Shown: positions 22,256 through 35,933, numbered from the stretch's first letter. The stretch is 64,000 bases of DNA from Mesodorylaimus sp. YZB2_4 (GCA_030248295.1 JASANH010000105.1:1-64000), one strand, 5' to 3'. A program made the numbers and translations. Notes: generated from the sequence alone by a model not told the origin.

Positions 22256-22410
22256 TTCATTCCTACTCATTCTCATGTTACCTCATCGCCACGCGCGCGC
22301 ACTCAAGGGTGAAGGAACACTTCACACAAAAAATGACTTACCAAACTGCGAGTCGAACACTTGTCAGTAACCGTGCCCCTGGCGTAAGAGGCAAGTGCCT
22401 AGCCCACCTT
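22256..22410 (-). repeat. divergent SINE family 1 copy
   Basis: Read on the minus strand it contains GGGCTAGGCACTTGCCTCTTACGCC, tgttcgactcgcag and gtgttccttcacccttgagtg in the same order as the head, B-box and body of the SINEs at 241-430 and 9901-10072. Many substitutions and the lack of a clear (ATGAC) tail mark it as an older subfamily. Confidence 0.6.
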
Positions 22411-23138
22411 GCCTGATCCCTCCCTGTCTTCGTCATCTGCTAAGCAATAAGGAACCTGCCCTAAGAAGAGATCAGCCCGCTATTGCCTATCCCCCGCCGC
22501 CTGGGTGCGCGTTAAAACGTGTTCTCTTTCCTTAGATGCTCTCTGTCTTGAGACTTCTGCCTTCACTGTTGCTGTTTTTGTTTCGCATATAAAAGCGAAA
22601 ACAAAAGGCGGAAGATCGCAAATCACGGGGCACCTGTAAATGCTGAAAATAATGAAGTACAGAGCTCATAAGGCTTTCTGCTGCACACTTACAGCAGTGC
22701 ATACAACATGTCAAGCTGTTACCTGCAGCACTGTCTGCTTGTCTGGTCTGGTCCAGGCGAAACCGTGCGGATACGTGGCAGGAGAGCCAGAAAGGAGAAG
22801 AAGAGTATTCTGAAGAGTATATATGCAATCAAATGACTATACAATGGTTTTTGGCAACGAGTCTTTCAACTGCTCAGAAATAGATGAATTTTTGCATTTT
22901 TCTGAAGTGCAAGGTTTGGTTACTGGCGAATTTCATTCCTTGCACACTTTTTACATTCCTTAAACCTGTACCTTTTAGCATTTTGTCAAGACATGCTCGT
23001 GCACAAAACTAATCGTAAGCCCTACGCGGAAAGCCAAGTATTTTTGTATCTACTGTCTGTTGGTTGCCCAATGCATAATTCGACCTTGTTTTAAAACAAA
23101 ATCCATAACTACCCTGCTTCTCCACCAAGCGAAAGCTT

Positions 23139-23183
23139 AGTGCGCTGCATAGTGCTTGGCTATGGATGAAGTATGACATGAAA
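23139..23183 (+). repeat. SINE family 1, 3' tail fragment
   Basis: agtgcttggctatggatgaa followed by gtatgacatga matches the last part of the family 1 SINEs. The head is absent. Confidence 0.6.
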
Positions 23184-25119
23184 TAATGCTGAAAAATGCA
23201 AGCCAGCTGTATTGAACCGCAACCTCTGCCCCTGTGATCAGCTTCATAACCAGCCATAATACCGATGGTGCAGCACTCCATCTTCCTGCTGACACAGTGC
23301 ATGTATTAAACACGAGTAGCAGTGATCTATCATAGGAGCCGGCACTTACCCGTTGATCTACACTGCCCGTGTACCCTAAAGCCAGCTGGCTAATTTTCAT
23401 TCGACAAAAACTTGTTCCTGACCAATTGACACTTACTTTATTATTCTATTGCTCAATTTATATTTTATACAGTTCTTTTATTATATTATATTATCCAAAG
23501 CCACTTTTCCAGACTGAACCAACCAAGGCAGTAATTTAAAAGCAATTTCGAAAACCCGGCTTTTCACTTTTGGTTTTTTGGCTTTTGGTAGAAAAAGGGA
23601 GCAATCTCATGTGCTCATGTGTTATGACATCGCTTCGTCATTAACGACTGTTTAATTAATGCTAGGCGTAAAAATTTCACAAGTACAGTAAATGATAAAA
23701 TTTATTTTGTGTTCCTCTGTCGTGAATTGATTAATTTAGCCTCTAAACCTGTGCAGAGCTATTTGTCCAGCAAGGGCTACTCCTTCAAATGACGAGCCAC
23801 TATGACTGGGCGCAATTTTTTCCATTAGTGCAATTTTGCCAAGATTATTTCCGATATACATTGCAGGAACTCTATCTTCTCACCCAACATCTCACCCTCC
23901 TGTGTTCTCAAATATGTCATCATAGGAAAACACGTCGATCAATAATTCCCAAACTATGACGTAATTCGATACTAGTCCATTAACAGCCGATTTATGCTCA
24001 TTGCTTTTACACAACCCCCTTACTCAGTCATTTGGACCGATTAACGATTGATGGACCATGGGCCGGATATGATGCATAAGACCAGTCTCAGCTCCTTATT
24101 GATTACTGCACACAATTACTACGTACCCTTGTCAAATAACACACTTCTGAAGACCAGCTCGGCCACGCGGTCAACTCACCCCTCCAGGCCTGCGGTGTTC
24201 AAAAAAACCACCTGTCCGAATAGCCCCGCTCGAGACTCCCTGAGGGCTCCCTCTTTTCTGTCCTGTTTTGTTACAAGCAGTGTCAGTTTGTTAACTCCGT
24301 GCATAAATTGTCATTTGATTACTTTGACTGCTCATCAAACCTAGGCTGTGTTTTGAGAGAAGACGATGCTTGACGCCTCTTGATATCTAAAGTCAATTAC
24401 TTAGTAGTAACTTTTTTTCGTACTAAGGCCCCACGCACATGCTCGGATCAAGAATTTCTACTATTTGATTGAATCTACGTGAAAATATCTCTAATGACAT
24501 GCTAAATCCCATTCCTCCCACGGGCTTGGTTAGCATGCTAGCGTCAGCATTTTTCGAGATCTCAAAATAGGTCCCCAACAGCTTTGACTTTTGCATATCG
24601 TTTGCTTTTGTAAACGAACTCACGCGTCAGTCAAGTTAGCCATACTAAACGGGTGTTTGCTCACGCGTGATGGTGTTGAGATGGGAGAAAAATTTTTTGC
24701 TATGATCGTCACTTTTATTGCTTAGCTCCAATTACTGAGCGGAAAAGGAGAACGTTAGGACGTGCAGCCCGCCGGTCGCTTTTTCATCGAACGTGGATAT
24801 GCTATAACAGGGTATGAATACTGACTGCATTAATCGAGCCACCCTTTTCGACGACCCGTTCGCAAGGGAAAAATAGTATAAAGTAGAAGGTTTATTCAAG
24901 CTGGCCAACAGTGGAAAAAAATTTATGCTCTTTCTGATTCTTACTTCCTAACGGGCTTGATAGGTTTCCGAGGGGGCAGGGGTAAAACGTGGAAATTTTA
25001 TCGACTCGGTTTTGACTAACGGTCTTGGCTTTGTTTTAGCAACTCCAGGGTAAACGGTGGCTGCGCTTCCGCTTCCACAATCATAAGTCATCCATGTGGT
25101 TTCTCCGCTTCAATAAATT

Positions 25120-28100
25120 ATGGATGAAATAACAAGCACGAACGACTCTTTTATGATACAGTCAGAAGAAGAAGAATGTAGTTTTTCCAAGCATCAGTGG
25201 CTACCCATTAAATTTATTCTTACATCAGTGATCGGATCTGGTGTTGCTATATTCGGTATATTTGGTAATATTACGACGGCTTTCGTCTTGACTCGACCAT
25301 TGATGCGCACACCCAATAATCTGTACTTGACAGCCTTGGCAATATTTGACATCTTAGTCTTAGTCCTGGGCATTTTACTATACGCGACCGAATACATTCA
25401 GGAATATTTCGATAATGTTCAAATGTATATTCTTTGGACGAGTTCTACACCTTATCTTTATGCTATGAGCAACTTTGCTCAGACTGGTTCCGTCTACATA
25501 ACTGTGTCGGTGACGTTTGAACGGTATTTGGCCGTTTTATATCCGAGGCTATCACAGCAACAATGCACGAAGCCAAGAGCAGGATGTGTGATTGGCTTTG
25601 TAACCGTTTTTGCTGCTTTATTCAATGCATCAAAATTTTTTGAGGTGGAAGTTGTACAGAATGAGAATTGTACAGGATTCGCCAGTCGTGGTCTCGCACC
25701 ATCGGAACTATTGATGGATCCTATTTATGGAACTGTTTACACCCTGTGGCTCACTCAATTCATTATGGTCTTCTTTCCCTTCGCTGTTTTATTAACAATT
25801 AATACAGCCATTGTTTGGAATTTCAGAAAATCATTAAGACAACTGGATTGTAAAGTCATCGACTCGTCAGATCGGGGAACTCTAAAAGTAAGTGTAAGGG
25901 ATGAGAAACAGGGAGTTCATAGGCTTTAAAATATGTTTTAATCGCATGTTCCTGTTTTGCTTGCAGTGCACTGAAGTCAGCTATCCTACAGTCATTATAC
26001 TGTAGTACAACGCATGCGCTAACGATAGGCTAGGATCTTTTTTTCAGGCCATCCCGACCAATATCAGGATTTTTAGCATTTTTTTTCGCATCCGCCTTTT
26101 TTCCTCACTAAAACACATTTTTCTGTCACAGCTTTTTTTAAACTTCTCTTTACGATTATCACCGTTATATAGAAACTGAAATTGATCAATAAATACGCAG
26201 TCTCGATACGGGGCACGGGCCTAAACCATGCCATGCCAGCTCCCGTCCGACCCCTAATCGTAAGAAGCTGCCGCAGGCTAACAGTATTCCAGCCAAATTT
26301 TTGCCTTATTATTTATGCAGAGTCCCGATGCCCGAGGATTGGGATCAGGAAGGGTCAAATCCCAACAGGATCTGGATCCCGTCCTATCCTTCGCCTGCCC
26401 ACGTGCCCATTATCGTGATCTATACGTAAGCACGCAAAAATGTTGCCCGCGTGGAAAATTTACTCATAAGTATGATTTAATAAGATGTACTCCATGGGAG
26501 CAACAAAATAGCGTAAAAGAATACAGACTACTAGTCAGACCAGGCGCAAAGTAATGCCATTTTAGTCACTACTAATAAATAAGGTCAAGTGAAATGCGTT
26601 AGAAGGGAGCTCAAAATATGGTTCGGGAGATCCAATAGTTGTCCAATCTTACATCTCATGCCCCAGACACAACAAGCAAATTTATATTTCCCGCTAATTT
26701 CATGCAACATAGTTGGGCAGCGCATCAATTTTACGAGCGTCCATATCCCGAGTCTGGATTATCTGCATTTATTTTCACTTTCTAATCATATCAGACATTT
26801 TAATACCATCGAGGAGCCTAAACCAGGCTTGCGAATCCTGCATATCCTTTAGCTTTGAGACAATGCCTTAACATTCTTCCGGTCTATTTATTGTGCTCAT
26901 CCGTTCAAATTTCTCTGCACTACGCCTTAGTTAGTCGCACTTTCTAAGCTCACAAATCATTGAGGCTGATTCCATAAAACGCAAGAAATGATTAAACCTG
27001 ATTCCCAACATCCTCGTCTGCTTTGTCAGAATAGACGTCCCATGATCGATTTTGCTTTTTTTAGTTTTGCAGAAACTCGAATTGTGCATAAGCGACATAA
27101 GAAAGGCCCAAATGAGATGCTCGAAGACCTTTCAGTTTCTACTCGTTTATTCGTATGCGAGTGCCCCCATAATGCACACTGCCTGCATGGAAATTGAGCA
27201 ATTTCTTTTCCCCGCTTCGTCAGACAAATTACGAATCACGCCTGTTCTATTTGAGAAAGTCGTGCCTGCAAGGTGACGTTTCGATGTGCAGGAATGCGAA
27301 AAAGAAAACGAGAAAACAGTCCCTTGGAGCGCTGTTTTCTCCAGAGCTTTGCAAATCATGAGGAAAATGCACGATGCACGAGTCCTAATCGAATGCCTCA
27401 TAATGCAGATTGCATGCTTAAAAAATTTAAATCTTCAAATTGGGGTTTTTAAAAGAAGAATCTCATAGCATATAATTGCAGTGCACTGGAGGAAAATTAT
27501 GGTAATTACTGTACAGGAAAACTGGCTGCCTTTATCTCTGTCAAACGCACTCTATGAACTAACTGCACCCGTAAAAACGTGATAATACTCTCCAAAAACC
27601 TCATCAAATTTTTATGATCTTGTCGTTAAAAAAATTGGCACAACATCTTTGCAGAAAATTGAAACTTGTAATCGTTCATTGTAACAGACATGCACATACT
27701 GCATGATCGTACACACTGTCAACAATCCTATAACCTACAAAGCTGGTCTGGCCAAACATGATTTCAAAGTCTGACAACAACAAAAAATTGTTTTGTGACT
27801 CTAAAAAGCCCTCGGTGCAATGCCTGCTTGTGTTAAGGCAGTTGTCTAAAACTGCTTCAGAAGCCAAATTTAAGCGAGTACATGAATGATTGCTTTTCCA
27901 AGAAGATGAATTTTGACTATCTATCAATGGACTTTTTGTGCGATTTCTTCTGTGTGAATTATGAGAGCATATGTTTGAGGGTTTTTCACTGTCTGCAGTG
28001 TAGAGACACCTGAAATCTGCCATAATTTTGCACAACTAATATTTGAACGTTATTGACAGCTTCTTGGTGTAACAAATGCCTATAGCGCTAGCTATCAATA

Positions 28101-29024
28101 AGTATTTTCACACTTGACTCACTGCCTCACTGCCTCGCGGCGTTTTTACTTAGAAATTGCGTTACACAGTGAAAAACTGAAAAACCTGTAGGAAACTCAA
28201 TATTATTTATGCGTTGCATTTTTAAAAAACATTCCCATTATTTTCAGGAACAATCGAGAGATGCGACTCGGGTGCTGGTCACTATTGTGGTGGTCTTCCT
28301 GATTTGCAATTGTTGGGGTTTTGTCATCACTGTGATGGAAAGCATTTACGGTGGTCATCATCTAAGTCAGTGGGCGCCACAGTTTTACGCTTTCTCGCGA
28401 GAAGCTATCAATTTCTTGGCAATCGTTAATTCTTCCATTAATTTTCTAATTTGCGTTACTTTCAGCGATGATTTTCGGTGCGAATTATTGATTATGTATG
28501 GCTGCAAACGTCGAAAACGCAATTCGACTATTCGCTATTTAATTGCCAAAAGGAGAAAGGCGTTTAGCGAGGGACGTCCTTTTAACCTTATTGCTCAATC
28601 GACCAGATTTAATAGCAAAGATTTTAGAACAGTTTCACTCAGCAAAGTGAAGTATGTGGACCGACTTCAGAGCGTTGAGTCGTCGGTCAATTTTAGCAGT
28701 ACCAGCGGTGGTAGCGGAGAGGGCCAGAAGGTGCCTTCCTTCAATGCTCTGCTTGAAGCTGCGCAACTGTTCATCACCAATGGCACAACATCACCCGAGT
28801 GTAAAGAGTCATATTCTGGAAGATGCGAATCTCCTATAAAAGAAATAGAAAATTATTGTGCACAGGAAAGGCGAAATGTAACGTCGATATCGAATAAACA
28901 CACAGCCAATATTTATTCTAATGGGGCGCCAAGGCATGACCACGACCCTTCAATACATCAACCATTCCTGTACAAAAATGATTTTTTATCTAATTGTGAA
29001 ATGGAATGTGAGACAGTTATTTAG
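25120..29024 (+). CDS. FMRFamide-receptor-like class A GPCR, gene 2
   Basis: Exons are 25120-25887 and 28248-29024, 514 residues, joined in phase 0 (TCTAAAA|GTAAGT, then TTTTCAG|GAACAATCG). The intron lies at exactly the same codon position as in gene 1 on the other strand. The layout is a short extracellular N-terminus, TM1 to TM5 in exon 1 with GNITTAFVLTRPLMRTPNN and FERYLAVLYP, then TM6 and TM7 in exon 2 with CNCWGFVITVME and NSSINFLIC. The usual Tyr of the TM7 motif is Cys here. The tail is Ser-rich and long. It is a divergent duplicate of gene 1, head to head about 8 kb apart, predicted to be a plasma-membrane neuropeptide receptor with unknown ligand. Confidence 0.85.
25888..28247 (+). 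other. intron of GPCR gene 2
   Basis: A 2.36-kb intron with GTAAGT donor and TTTTCAG acceptor. No embedded gene is seen. Some weakly repeated words occur around 27120-27420. The frame on the minus strand at 27676-28035 has no recognisable domain. Confidence 0.6.
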
Positions 29025-30250
29025 GAGGGGCTTGATCAAGGGTCTTATTTGTCATAGTGTAATGAGGCGTGACGAAGATCAAAAGTCAATCTGCGAATGT
29101 GCACAAGATAATCATGCTATCTCACACAAGTTTGAATGGCTATTTTTCGAGTGCTGAGTGACTGGAAAATTGCGTTCCAGAGGGTTTCCAAAGGGCTTCT
29201 GAATTTGCTAGCTCACTCGAAGGAAATTATTCGTCCAGCTTCTATCCATCAGATGATCTTGTGGTATTTTCCTCTCAGATCCGTTTGCATCGCTCAATAA
29301 GCAGTTTTTTCGGATTTTTGATGCTCATGCAACGCGTGTCCTTCGGCTAATGCTGATTCCAGTCCCGTTCAGTTCAGTTTTATTGCAAAACGATTAGTGC
29401 AGTCTTTACGCAAAACTATCAGAAAGCTGGCAATGTCTTGCAATAACCTCTACAAATTGCGCAGTGTCTAATCACTAAAGCAATTTTCAATAATAAAATA
29501 CGCAGCAGTAGTATTCTGACGTTTGCGTTTTCTGAAAGGCGATATATGAAAGCGGTTGGCGGATAAGTTTCATACCACGCACTTGAGAAAAAACAGTCTG
29601 TTTTGCTATGCCAGTCAGGTGTGAGAACCCACGCTGCTTCATGCATTTGAATACATACATAATGCTGGGTACCCTGTTTCACAGAGAAAGCAGCTGGAGA
29701 TCTTGAGAAGCCACTGCACAATGAATGCACAATGAATGAAAGGCAAGGTGTCATTCATAGAGCCATACTAGGGTGCATTGGAAGTATTTTTCACCCTCAA
29801 TCAGATTTGGCGCACTGTGTTTTACCGCCCACCATCTAGCGTTTCCAGCAATCTCATTGGCATGTCCAAATGTGGGACAGACCTTTATAAGCTTGCATAA
29901 ATAATGGAAAACTCTGTCCCATCGCCCAGGTAAGTAACAAGCCTCTCATCTACACAATTCCATTCTTGCTCATACACAATCTTGCACAGAGACTCTAGTT
30001 GCGCAGGCCTCTTGTGACCTCTGGTACAAATAAAACACAGTGGGAAACGCTGTAAACAACTACAAAAGAACAAAATCTGACTTTGATGCAAAAGCAACAG
30101 GATTTCAACACTGAATGCACTCAGCTAGATAAGATAAATTGGCTTGTTACGGCCCTTGCACCCGAGTGCAATCAAGCTTTAACCATCAGCTTCTGAGCTC
30201 ATGTTATTATCCTTTGAGTAAACAACTCTTATTGCGGTTGGTGCTCATAA
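29025..30250. other. intergenic, no gene seen
   Basis: Separates GPCR gene 2 from the P450 gene. Short frames only. The 3' UTR of the GPCR gene must lie at its left side, but I could not place a poly-A signal with confidence. Confidence 0.4.
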
Positions 30251-30254
30251 ACGC

Positions 30255-30263
30255 TTATAAAAG
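30255..30263 (+). promoter_or_regulatory. TATA box of the P450 gene
   Basis: TTATAAAAG is 54-62 bp upstream of the P450 start codon at 30317, which leaves a short 5' UTR if transcription starts about 30 bp downstream. Confidence 0.6.
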
Positions 30264-30316
30264 ACTGCTTTTGTAACACATGAGCATTCGATGATACAAG
30301 AGCAGAAACGCTAAAA

Positions 30317-32741
30317 ATGTTTACTTTCTACGACGTTGTGCTCTGGCTGATCGTTTTTGTGGTCGTTTCATCAATCTATTGGTACATGACCATACCAAAA
30401 AACCTTCCACCTGGTCCCGTTGGCTTGCCATTTCTTGGCTCATCACTTTACTATTGGGATGGGTCGAAACAGCACTTGATTTTGAGCGAAAATGTGAAAA
30501 AGTATGGTCCAATCTTCAAATTATATATTGCGAATAAACTGGTCGTTGTACTGGGCACTTACGAACTGATCCAAGAAGCTATTGTGAAGCAGGGCGATGT
30601 GTATGCCGGAAGACCAGAGCTTCAGTCGTTTGTACCGGACAAAATCAAGCGTTTGGGTAAGTCAGCGCATGAGACTCTGTTGAGAGCTTCCCTAAGCGCT
30701 GCGCATACAGCTCTTTCATTTTGTGCAGATAGTACTGTACACACAGTTTACAGTTACTTTTTGTTAATAAAAATCACTAAACCTGACTTGAGTGCCAATC
30801 CTGCATGCATTGCTACTCGTTGACCTGTTCAGATAAGTACAGCGTCAGAAGAATAAATCTTCCTGCCCAGGGGTTATCAACTCGGAGGGCGATCTGTGGA
30901 AGGAGCAACGACGTTTCGCTTTGTCAACGCTGCGAGACTTTGGTGTTGGACGACCAATTATAGAACCTCGTATCAAGGAAGAGATAGAGTATATGAGTGA
31001 GCGGATAACTGAATATGCAATCACAGGAAAACCATTCAACCCTCAACGACTGGTTACTTGTGCCGTTTCAAACATAATTAATCAACTTTTGTTCGGACGG
31101 CGGCTCAGTTACGATGATGAAGAGTTCGTGCGCCAATGCATGGAAATGACAAGGAGGGTCTCCGGTGATGGCATCAGCTTCTTGTCGCCCTTAATTCTAT
31201 CTGAAACTATGGCCACACTTGCTTCGCTGTTACCAATAGTAAGTATGCAGGAAGTGGTATAAATGTACAGTACTGCTGCACAAGACGCCACGTCCCTTTC
31301 TTACTGATATTCATGGGCTCAGTCGTCCGAACATCATTGGACAGGTGCGTGCATACTATCAATAGCCTTTTTTAAAAATTCTATCCGTCGCTGTATTCAC
31401 CTTATCTTCTCCATGGTTTTCCGAAGATTAGCTGAATCGATAGATCGAGTTCTAATTTTTTATTTTTCGCGCGTATAATCGGTGCGAGCGCGCGCAAGCT
31501 AGTGATGCTTGGACGACTGCTTATGACAAGGTAACATGAGTTCTCGTGAAATGGGAAGCTATGTCTTGGGGGAAGGGTCGTTATAAGGCAGGGGGCGTGG
31601 GGCTGCTAAGGACGCCCCGAGGGGTACAGTATCCTCGAAACTTTAGTTCACCGTGTTGCACCCCTTCTTCCCAATCCCTCGCCCCAGCCTAATATAAACG
31701 AACATTGACGTGACAATGTTTGTCTTGTTCCATAGTCTTGCGTGAGAGAGGACCGGGAACCTTACTATTAGATGGAATACAGTACAGTATAAAAAATAAT
31801 ATCATCACAAAGGCACCTACCGACTTTAGTAAACAAGGATTTCACGGAGTATAGAAACCTCTTGACGTTACAGTAGTTCTAAAAATTTGTTGTTTGTAGG
31901 GGCGGAAAATGAAAGCCGAAGCTGACGATTTTCTTGATTTCGTGGAAAGTGAAATGAAGCAGACAATGTCGACCTTCGATTCAGATTTTGAACCCAATAA
32001 TTATATACATGCATTTATGAAAGCTGCTTCATCAATTCAAGGAGAATCTTATTTCACCAACGCCCAGCTACTTTCCACTTGCAACGATCTGTTTCAAGCT
32101 GGGACAGAAACTACAGCCACCACGACTCGTTGGGCCATCCTCTATCTGGCACACCACCAAGAGGTGCAAGAAAAGTTGCATCAGGAGATAAAGAATCAAG
32201 TTGGCACCAGTTCTTTGCCCAGTTACGCTGACAGAGTGAAGTTGCCATTTGCTGAAGCTGTGGTCATGGAAACTCAGCGTATATCAGATTTGGTGCCATT
32301 GGGGGTCTTACGTAGGACACTAGCCCCTACAAAGTTGATGGGCTACGACATCCCGCCAGACACCCTCGTCGTTCCATTGCTAACAAACATTCTTCACAAT
32401 CCCGATGTCTATCCTGAACCACTGAGATTCAATCCAGGCCGATTCATAGATGCAAATGGCAAAGTGATCAGGGATCCCAAATTGATACCTTTCCAAGCTG
32501 GTAAAGTCCATTTTGTTATCTTTCGTTTGTAAACGATTCCTTTTTCGGCTTTATAGGTAAGCGAGTCTGTCTTGGCGAGCCATTGGCGCGAATGGAACTC
32601 TTTCTGTTCTTGGTCGGTCTTGTCAGTCGGTTTCGTTTTTACTTTCCAAGCGACAGGATCCGGCCCAGTACTAAACCCATTGTTGGCTTTACGTGCACAC
32701 CTGTCCCATACGAAGTTTGTGTCGAGACACGAAATGACTAA
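30317..32741 (+). CDS. cytochrome P450, CYP2 clan
   Basis: Five exons can be joined in frame: 30317-30656, 30871-31238, 31285-31344, 31900-32500 and 32557-32741, giving 517 residues, the usual length. An N-terminal membrane anchor precedes the proline hinge PPGPVGLPFLG. The helix C region GDLWKEQRRF is typical of the CYP2 clan. The I-helix reads AGTETTATTTRW, the K-helix ExxR is ETQR, and the heme loop FQAGKRVCLG supplies the Cys ligand. Splice phases agree at every junction (1, 0, 0, 1). The 60-nt third exon is the least certain part. The product should be an ER-bound monooxygenase. Its substrate cannot be read from the sequence. Confidence 0.9.
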
Positions 32742-33600
32742 ATTGGATAACTTAATAATTTGTGCTGCATTTTCCTATGATAACGCTATAGCGTCTAGTT
32801 TTAGCTTTGATTATGTTGTTCTAGAATCATAGTTAAAAGCACTCCTGCTGTAGCAACACAGGTCCAGTATGGACGCCAGAATGTACACATCACACATGCT
32901 TTTGGTCAGTACAGGCAAATGAAGCACAGTAAAAAGATGATAGCGTACAAGGGGCCGTCAGCTGCGTGGGGACTTTATTTCCGACTTACAGCAACATTGC
33001 GAGGGGGGATTCGATTAAGGTGCTCCAGTTTAGTTTTTTGAGCTCATCATACAACCAAGCAGACTTGGGAAGATGGTCACAGTGCTGATCGCCGTCCGCA
33101 ATTACGAGCATACAGTAATTTCAAATGCGTTCACCCACTAGAAATTTTGATGACGATCCAATAGCTTTTGTGACGCCCCCCATTATTTAAAAAAGCATAT
33201 TATATCTGTACCTTGTCGAGACGAATGCTGCTGCAGAGCGCAAACGCCACAGTTTTTCAGTTCCTATCCTTGGATGTTATATGGATGCCGTGTCCGCGCC
33301 GAATCAGGCATGTGATGCAGGGCCCTCCCACATCAATAGATGACCAAAAATGAACAGGCTCCGCGTAAAATTCATGGCACAAATAAGCTTGCAAATTTGC
33401 AGCCTCAAGTCACTTCCTAGAACCTGAACGTTTTACATTCCTCTCGCAACAGCTTCTCCGATCCTCTGTTTCTCTACCTGTCATCGAAAACAGATCGTAT
33501 GGAAGGACGTCACTTCTTTCACTTCACAGTTTCACAAGTGAGGGAGGTTCAAGAGAGGATTACAGCGAAGGTTCCTTAAAAAACGTGTCTTTTCAGTAGG
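32742..33600. other. intergenic, no gene seen
   Basis: Downstream of the P450 stop codon. No gene, RNA or repeat is supported. Confidence 0.4.
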
Positions 33601-33627
33601 TCTGTCAAAGATCCACAGCATCAGGAG

Positions 33628-33690
33628 CTATAGACCCGAATCGGGTCAGGTAGTTTCGGGTCGGGTCAGCTGAATTCCGGGTCAGGTAAT
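33628..33690. repeat. GGGTC-rich repeat end, left
   Basis: Degenerate (GGGTC/GGGTCAGG) words, including gacccgaatcgggtcaggta. An inverted, diverged counterpart lies at 37640-37732. The two may be ends of one old transposon that later received the LINE fragments, but no target duplication is visible. Confidence 0.35.
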
Positions 33691-34249
33691 ACTTCCAAGT
33701 TTATTCTTTTGGCACTTACAGAATCCTCTTCGTATCTGTTCAATTTCAGGATTTGCAAAATTTGTTTTTGCATGGAGCGAATTTTGCAAACATATTGAAG
33801 TGGAAATGCAAAGCTTCACAAAAGCGCATAAAAGCCTTGCACTCCCAGGCTTTTCATTCGGCGTCTTCCAAATTTCAGGCAGGTTAGACGTGAGTATGAC
33901 CAAATTTTCTGGGAGGTTTCTGCTTTAGAGTTTATATTTCAGTAAGCTCTTATTAACTTTTAGCTGTTTTGCAATGTTTTGCAATGCACGCTTCTCACGT
34001 TTCGCATAGTGCCGCGAGTGCATTCCCAAGCAAAACATAGCACCGTTAACGCATACTCATACTCATGGCTTACTCGTACCTAAACGCGGAATGCGCACTC
34101 TGGAGATAAGAACACGAACACTGAAGCAATAGAGACCTTAGTGTACAGAGATGGGCAGCCAGTGGAATGGTATCGCATTTTTTGGGGACCTCATACAGGG
34201 TCCTCTTGAAGACTCGATGCGCCTCGTTGAAAACCGGGGAGCTGTCCAC

Positions 34250-34830
34250 TTCTCAAAGGCAAGGCGTTATATCACTGCTTCCAGAACCAGGCAAGGATAC
34301 GACTCTACTTAACAACTGGCGTCCAATAACCCTTTTGAGTTACGATAAAAAAATGTTGGCGAAGGCATTAGCGACTTGGTTGAGGGAACACGTACAGGAT
34401 GTCATACGTGACACGCAAACGGGTTTTGTAGCTGGCCGTTACATCGGAGAAAACATCCGTATGACGCTCGATATCATCGAGACGATGGAAGAAGACCCGA
34501 GAGCCTCGGGTATGCAGTTAGCATTGGACTTTGAAAAGGCGTTGGAGCAATCGTCAGGGCTGCCCTTTATCGCCGTACCTCTACATTATTGCCGCTGACT
34601 TTTTGGTCGCGGCGTTGCAAGCTGATCCTACGGTCTGCGGAATCTCGCTTCATGGCACAAAGTATTTGTGCAGCTGTTACGGACGTCTTTCGTTTACTCT
34701 TTTACTTCGAGCAACTGCCCTTCGGCAGACGCACCAGCCCGTTATATACGGGTCGAGTCAGGGCACAGATACCGGATCAGATAGACCAGGCAGGCATCAA
34801 CGGTAAACAACAGGCCTAATGAGATCCAGC
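34250..34830 (+). pseudogene. LINE reverse-transcriptase fragment
   Basis: The frame at 34167-34598 gives NNWRPITLLSYDKKMLAKAL, then QTGFVAGRYIGENIRMTLD and LALDFEKA, which are RT motifs 1 to 3 of a non-LTR retrotransposon. A shifted frame from about 34540 begins RQGCPLSPYLYII, the next motif block. The active-site region between them is missing, so an internal deletion of roughly 60-80 codons joined the two. It is a dead fragment with no visible ends. Confidence 0.75.
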
Positions 34831-35930
34831 CAAATTCGTCCATCACATTCACCCCCCCCCTCCTTTATCCCTGTCTCACTTTGCGGTGCGTGCTCACTTA
34901 TCCCAATTATACAAAAAATGCGTGCTCTTTCTATCCCCTGTACAGAATCCCTCTTTTTATCACTCTTCCTTTGCCCCTCGCATGCAATCTAACAGCTCAC
35001 CAACAAAAATAAACTGACAGGTTAGCTTATCCTAGCGTTGTGCCAATGTGCCCATGCGGTTTGTTTTCCCTATGTCCCCCTACACTGTACCACGAAATGA
35101 CCAAATCACATCCTCTCCCCTGCTGTTTACGTGCATTTGTGCCTCTGCTTTCTACTCAATCACGACTCCTAATATCTTACACTCAAGATCTCTTGCCCTC
35201 TATGCCTGTTACGCTTCTCCATAAAAACTACCAACATTCGATTCTAAGACTTGCTGTAATTCCAAGGTGTGTGCTGAGTCCTGCCCGGAGTACTGCGCTG
35301 TTGCAAAGACACGGGTTACAGTCTGGCCTATTGCCATGCTCAGTGCAAAATTTTTGAACAGTCTGTGCCGGCGTAAATACGCATTAGTTCGTTCCGTGAG
35401 TTCGCGTTGAACTTGTTCGCAGTCTCGGCGCGGTAATTGACAATATCTACCAAAGACAGGGGAGCAAATACGGTATACAGCCCTATGAACCTGCGATCCT
35501 ATCGTCTCACCGGCGGTATTGGCCATCGGTAGTGCGAGCAATGGATGGTCCCTCCAAGGTGCTGCTTGCACTGGTGTTGCTAAGAGAGCTGGCCGTGCAG
35601 GTGATGACGCAAAACCTAAAGAATACCCTGGGCTAGGGACAGGGTCACATCAGAGGATGCTAGCATTAGACAACAGGTTTTAACTGTTTAAAAAGTCATA
35701 ACCCTTACGTTTCTGAATCCGTAGTGAAGGATCTGACAGAAGCTGGTTTCCAGCACTACACAGTATGACTTTGTAGCGGTATCATGTGAGGACTAGATGA
35801 TATCGAAAACGAGATTGAAGTCCGCAAACCACTGCTCACAGAAATTTGAGCAGGCCATTTACACATTTTTACTTCTTTTACAAGGAAATAAAAAAAACCA
35901 ATTTGAGTTCTAGCATTTATAAATTTTTGC
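34831..35930. other. no gene seen
   Basis: C/T-biased at 34845-35100 with a C-run, then ordinary sequence. The minus-strand frame at 35209-35571 shows no domain I recognise. Confidence 0.35.
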
Positions 35931-35933
35931 CTG

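Larger units (their letters stand above)
21590..25115. other. intergenic between the divergent GPCR genes
   Basis: No gene is supported. It contains the divergent SINE copies at 22256-22410 and 23139-23183. Frames such as 24048-24344 have no family features. Confidence 0.4.
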
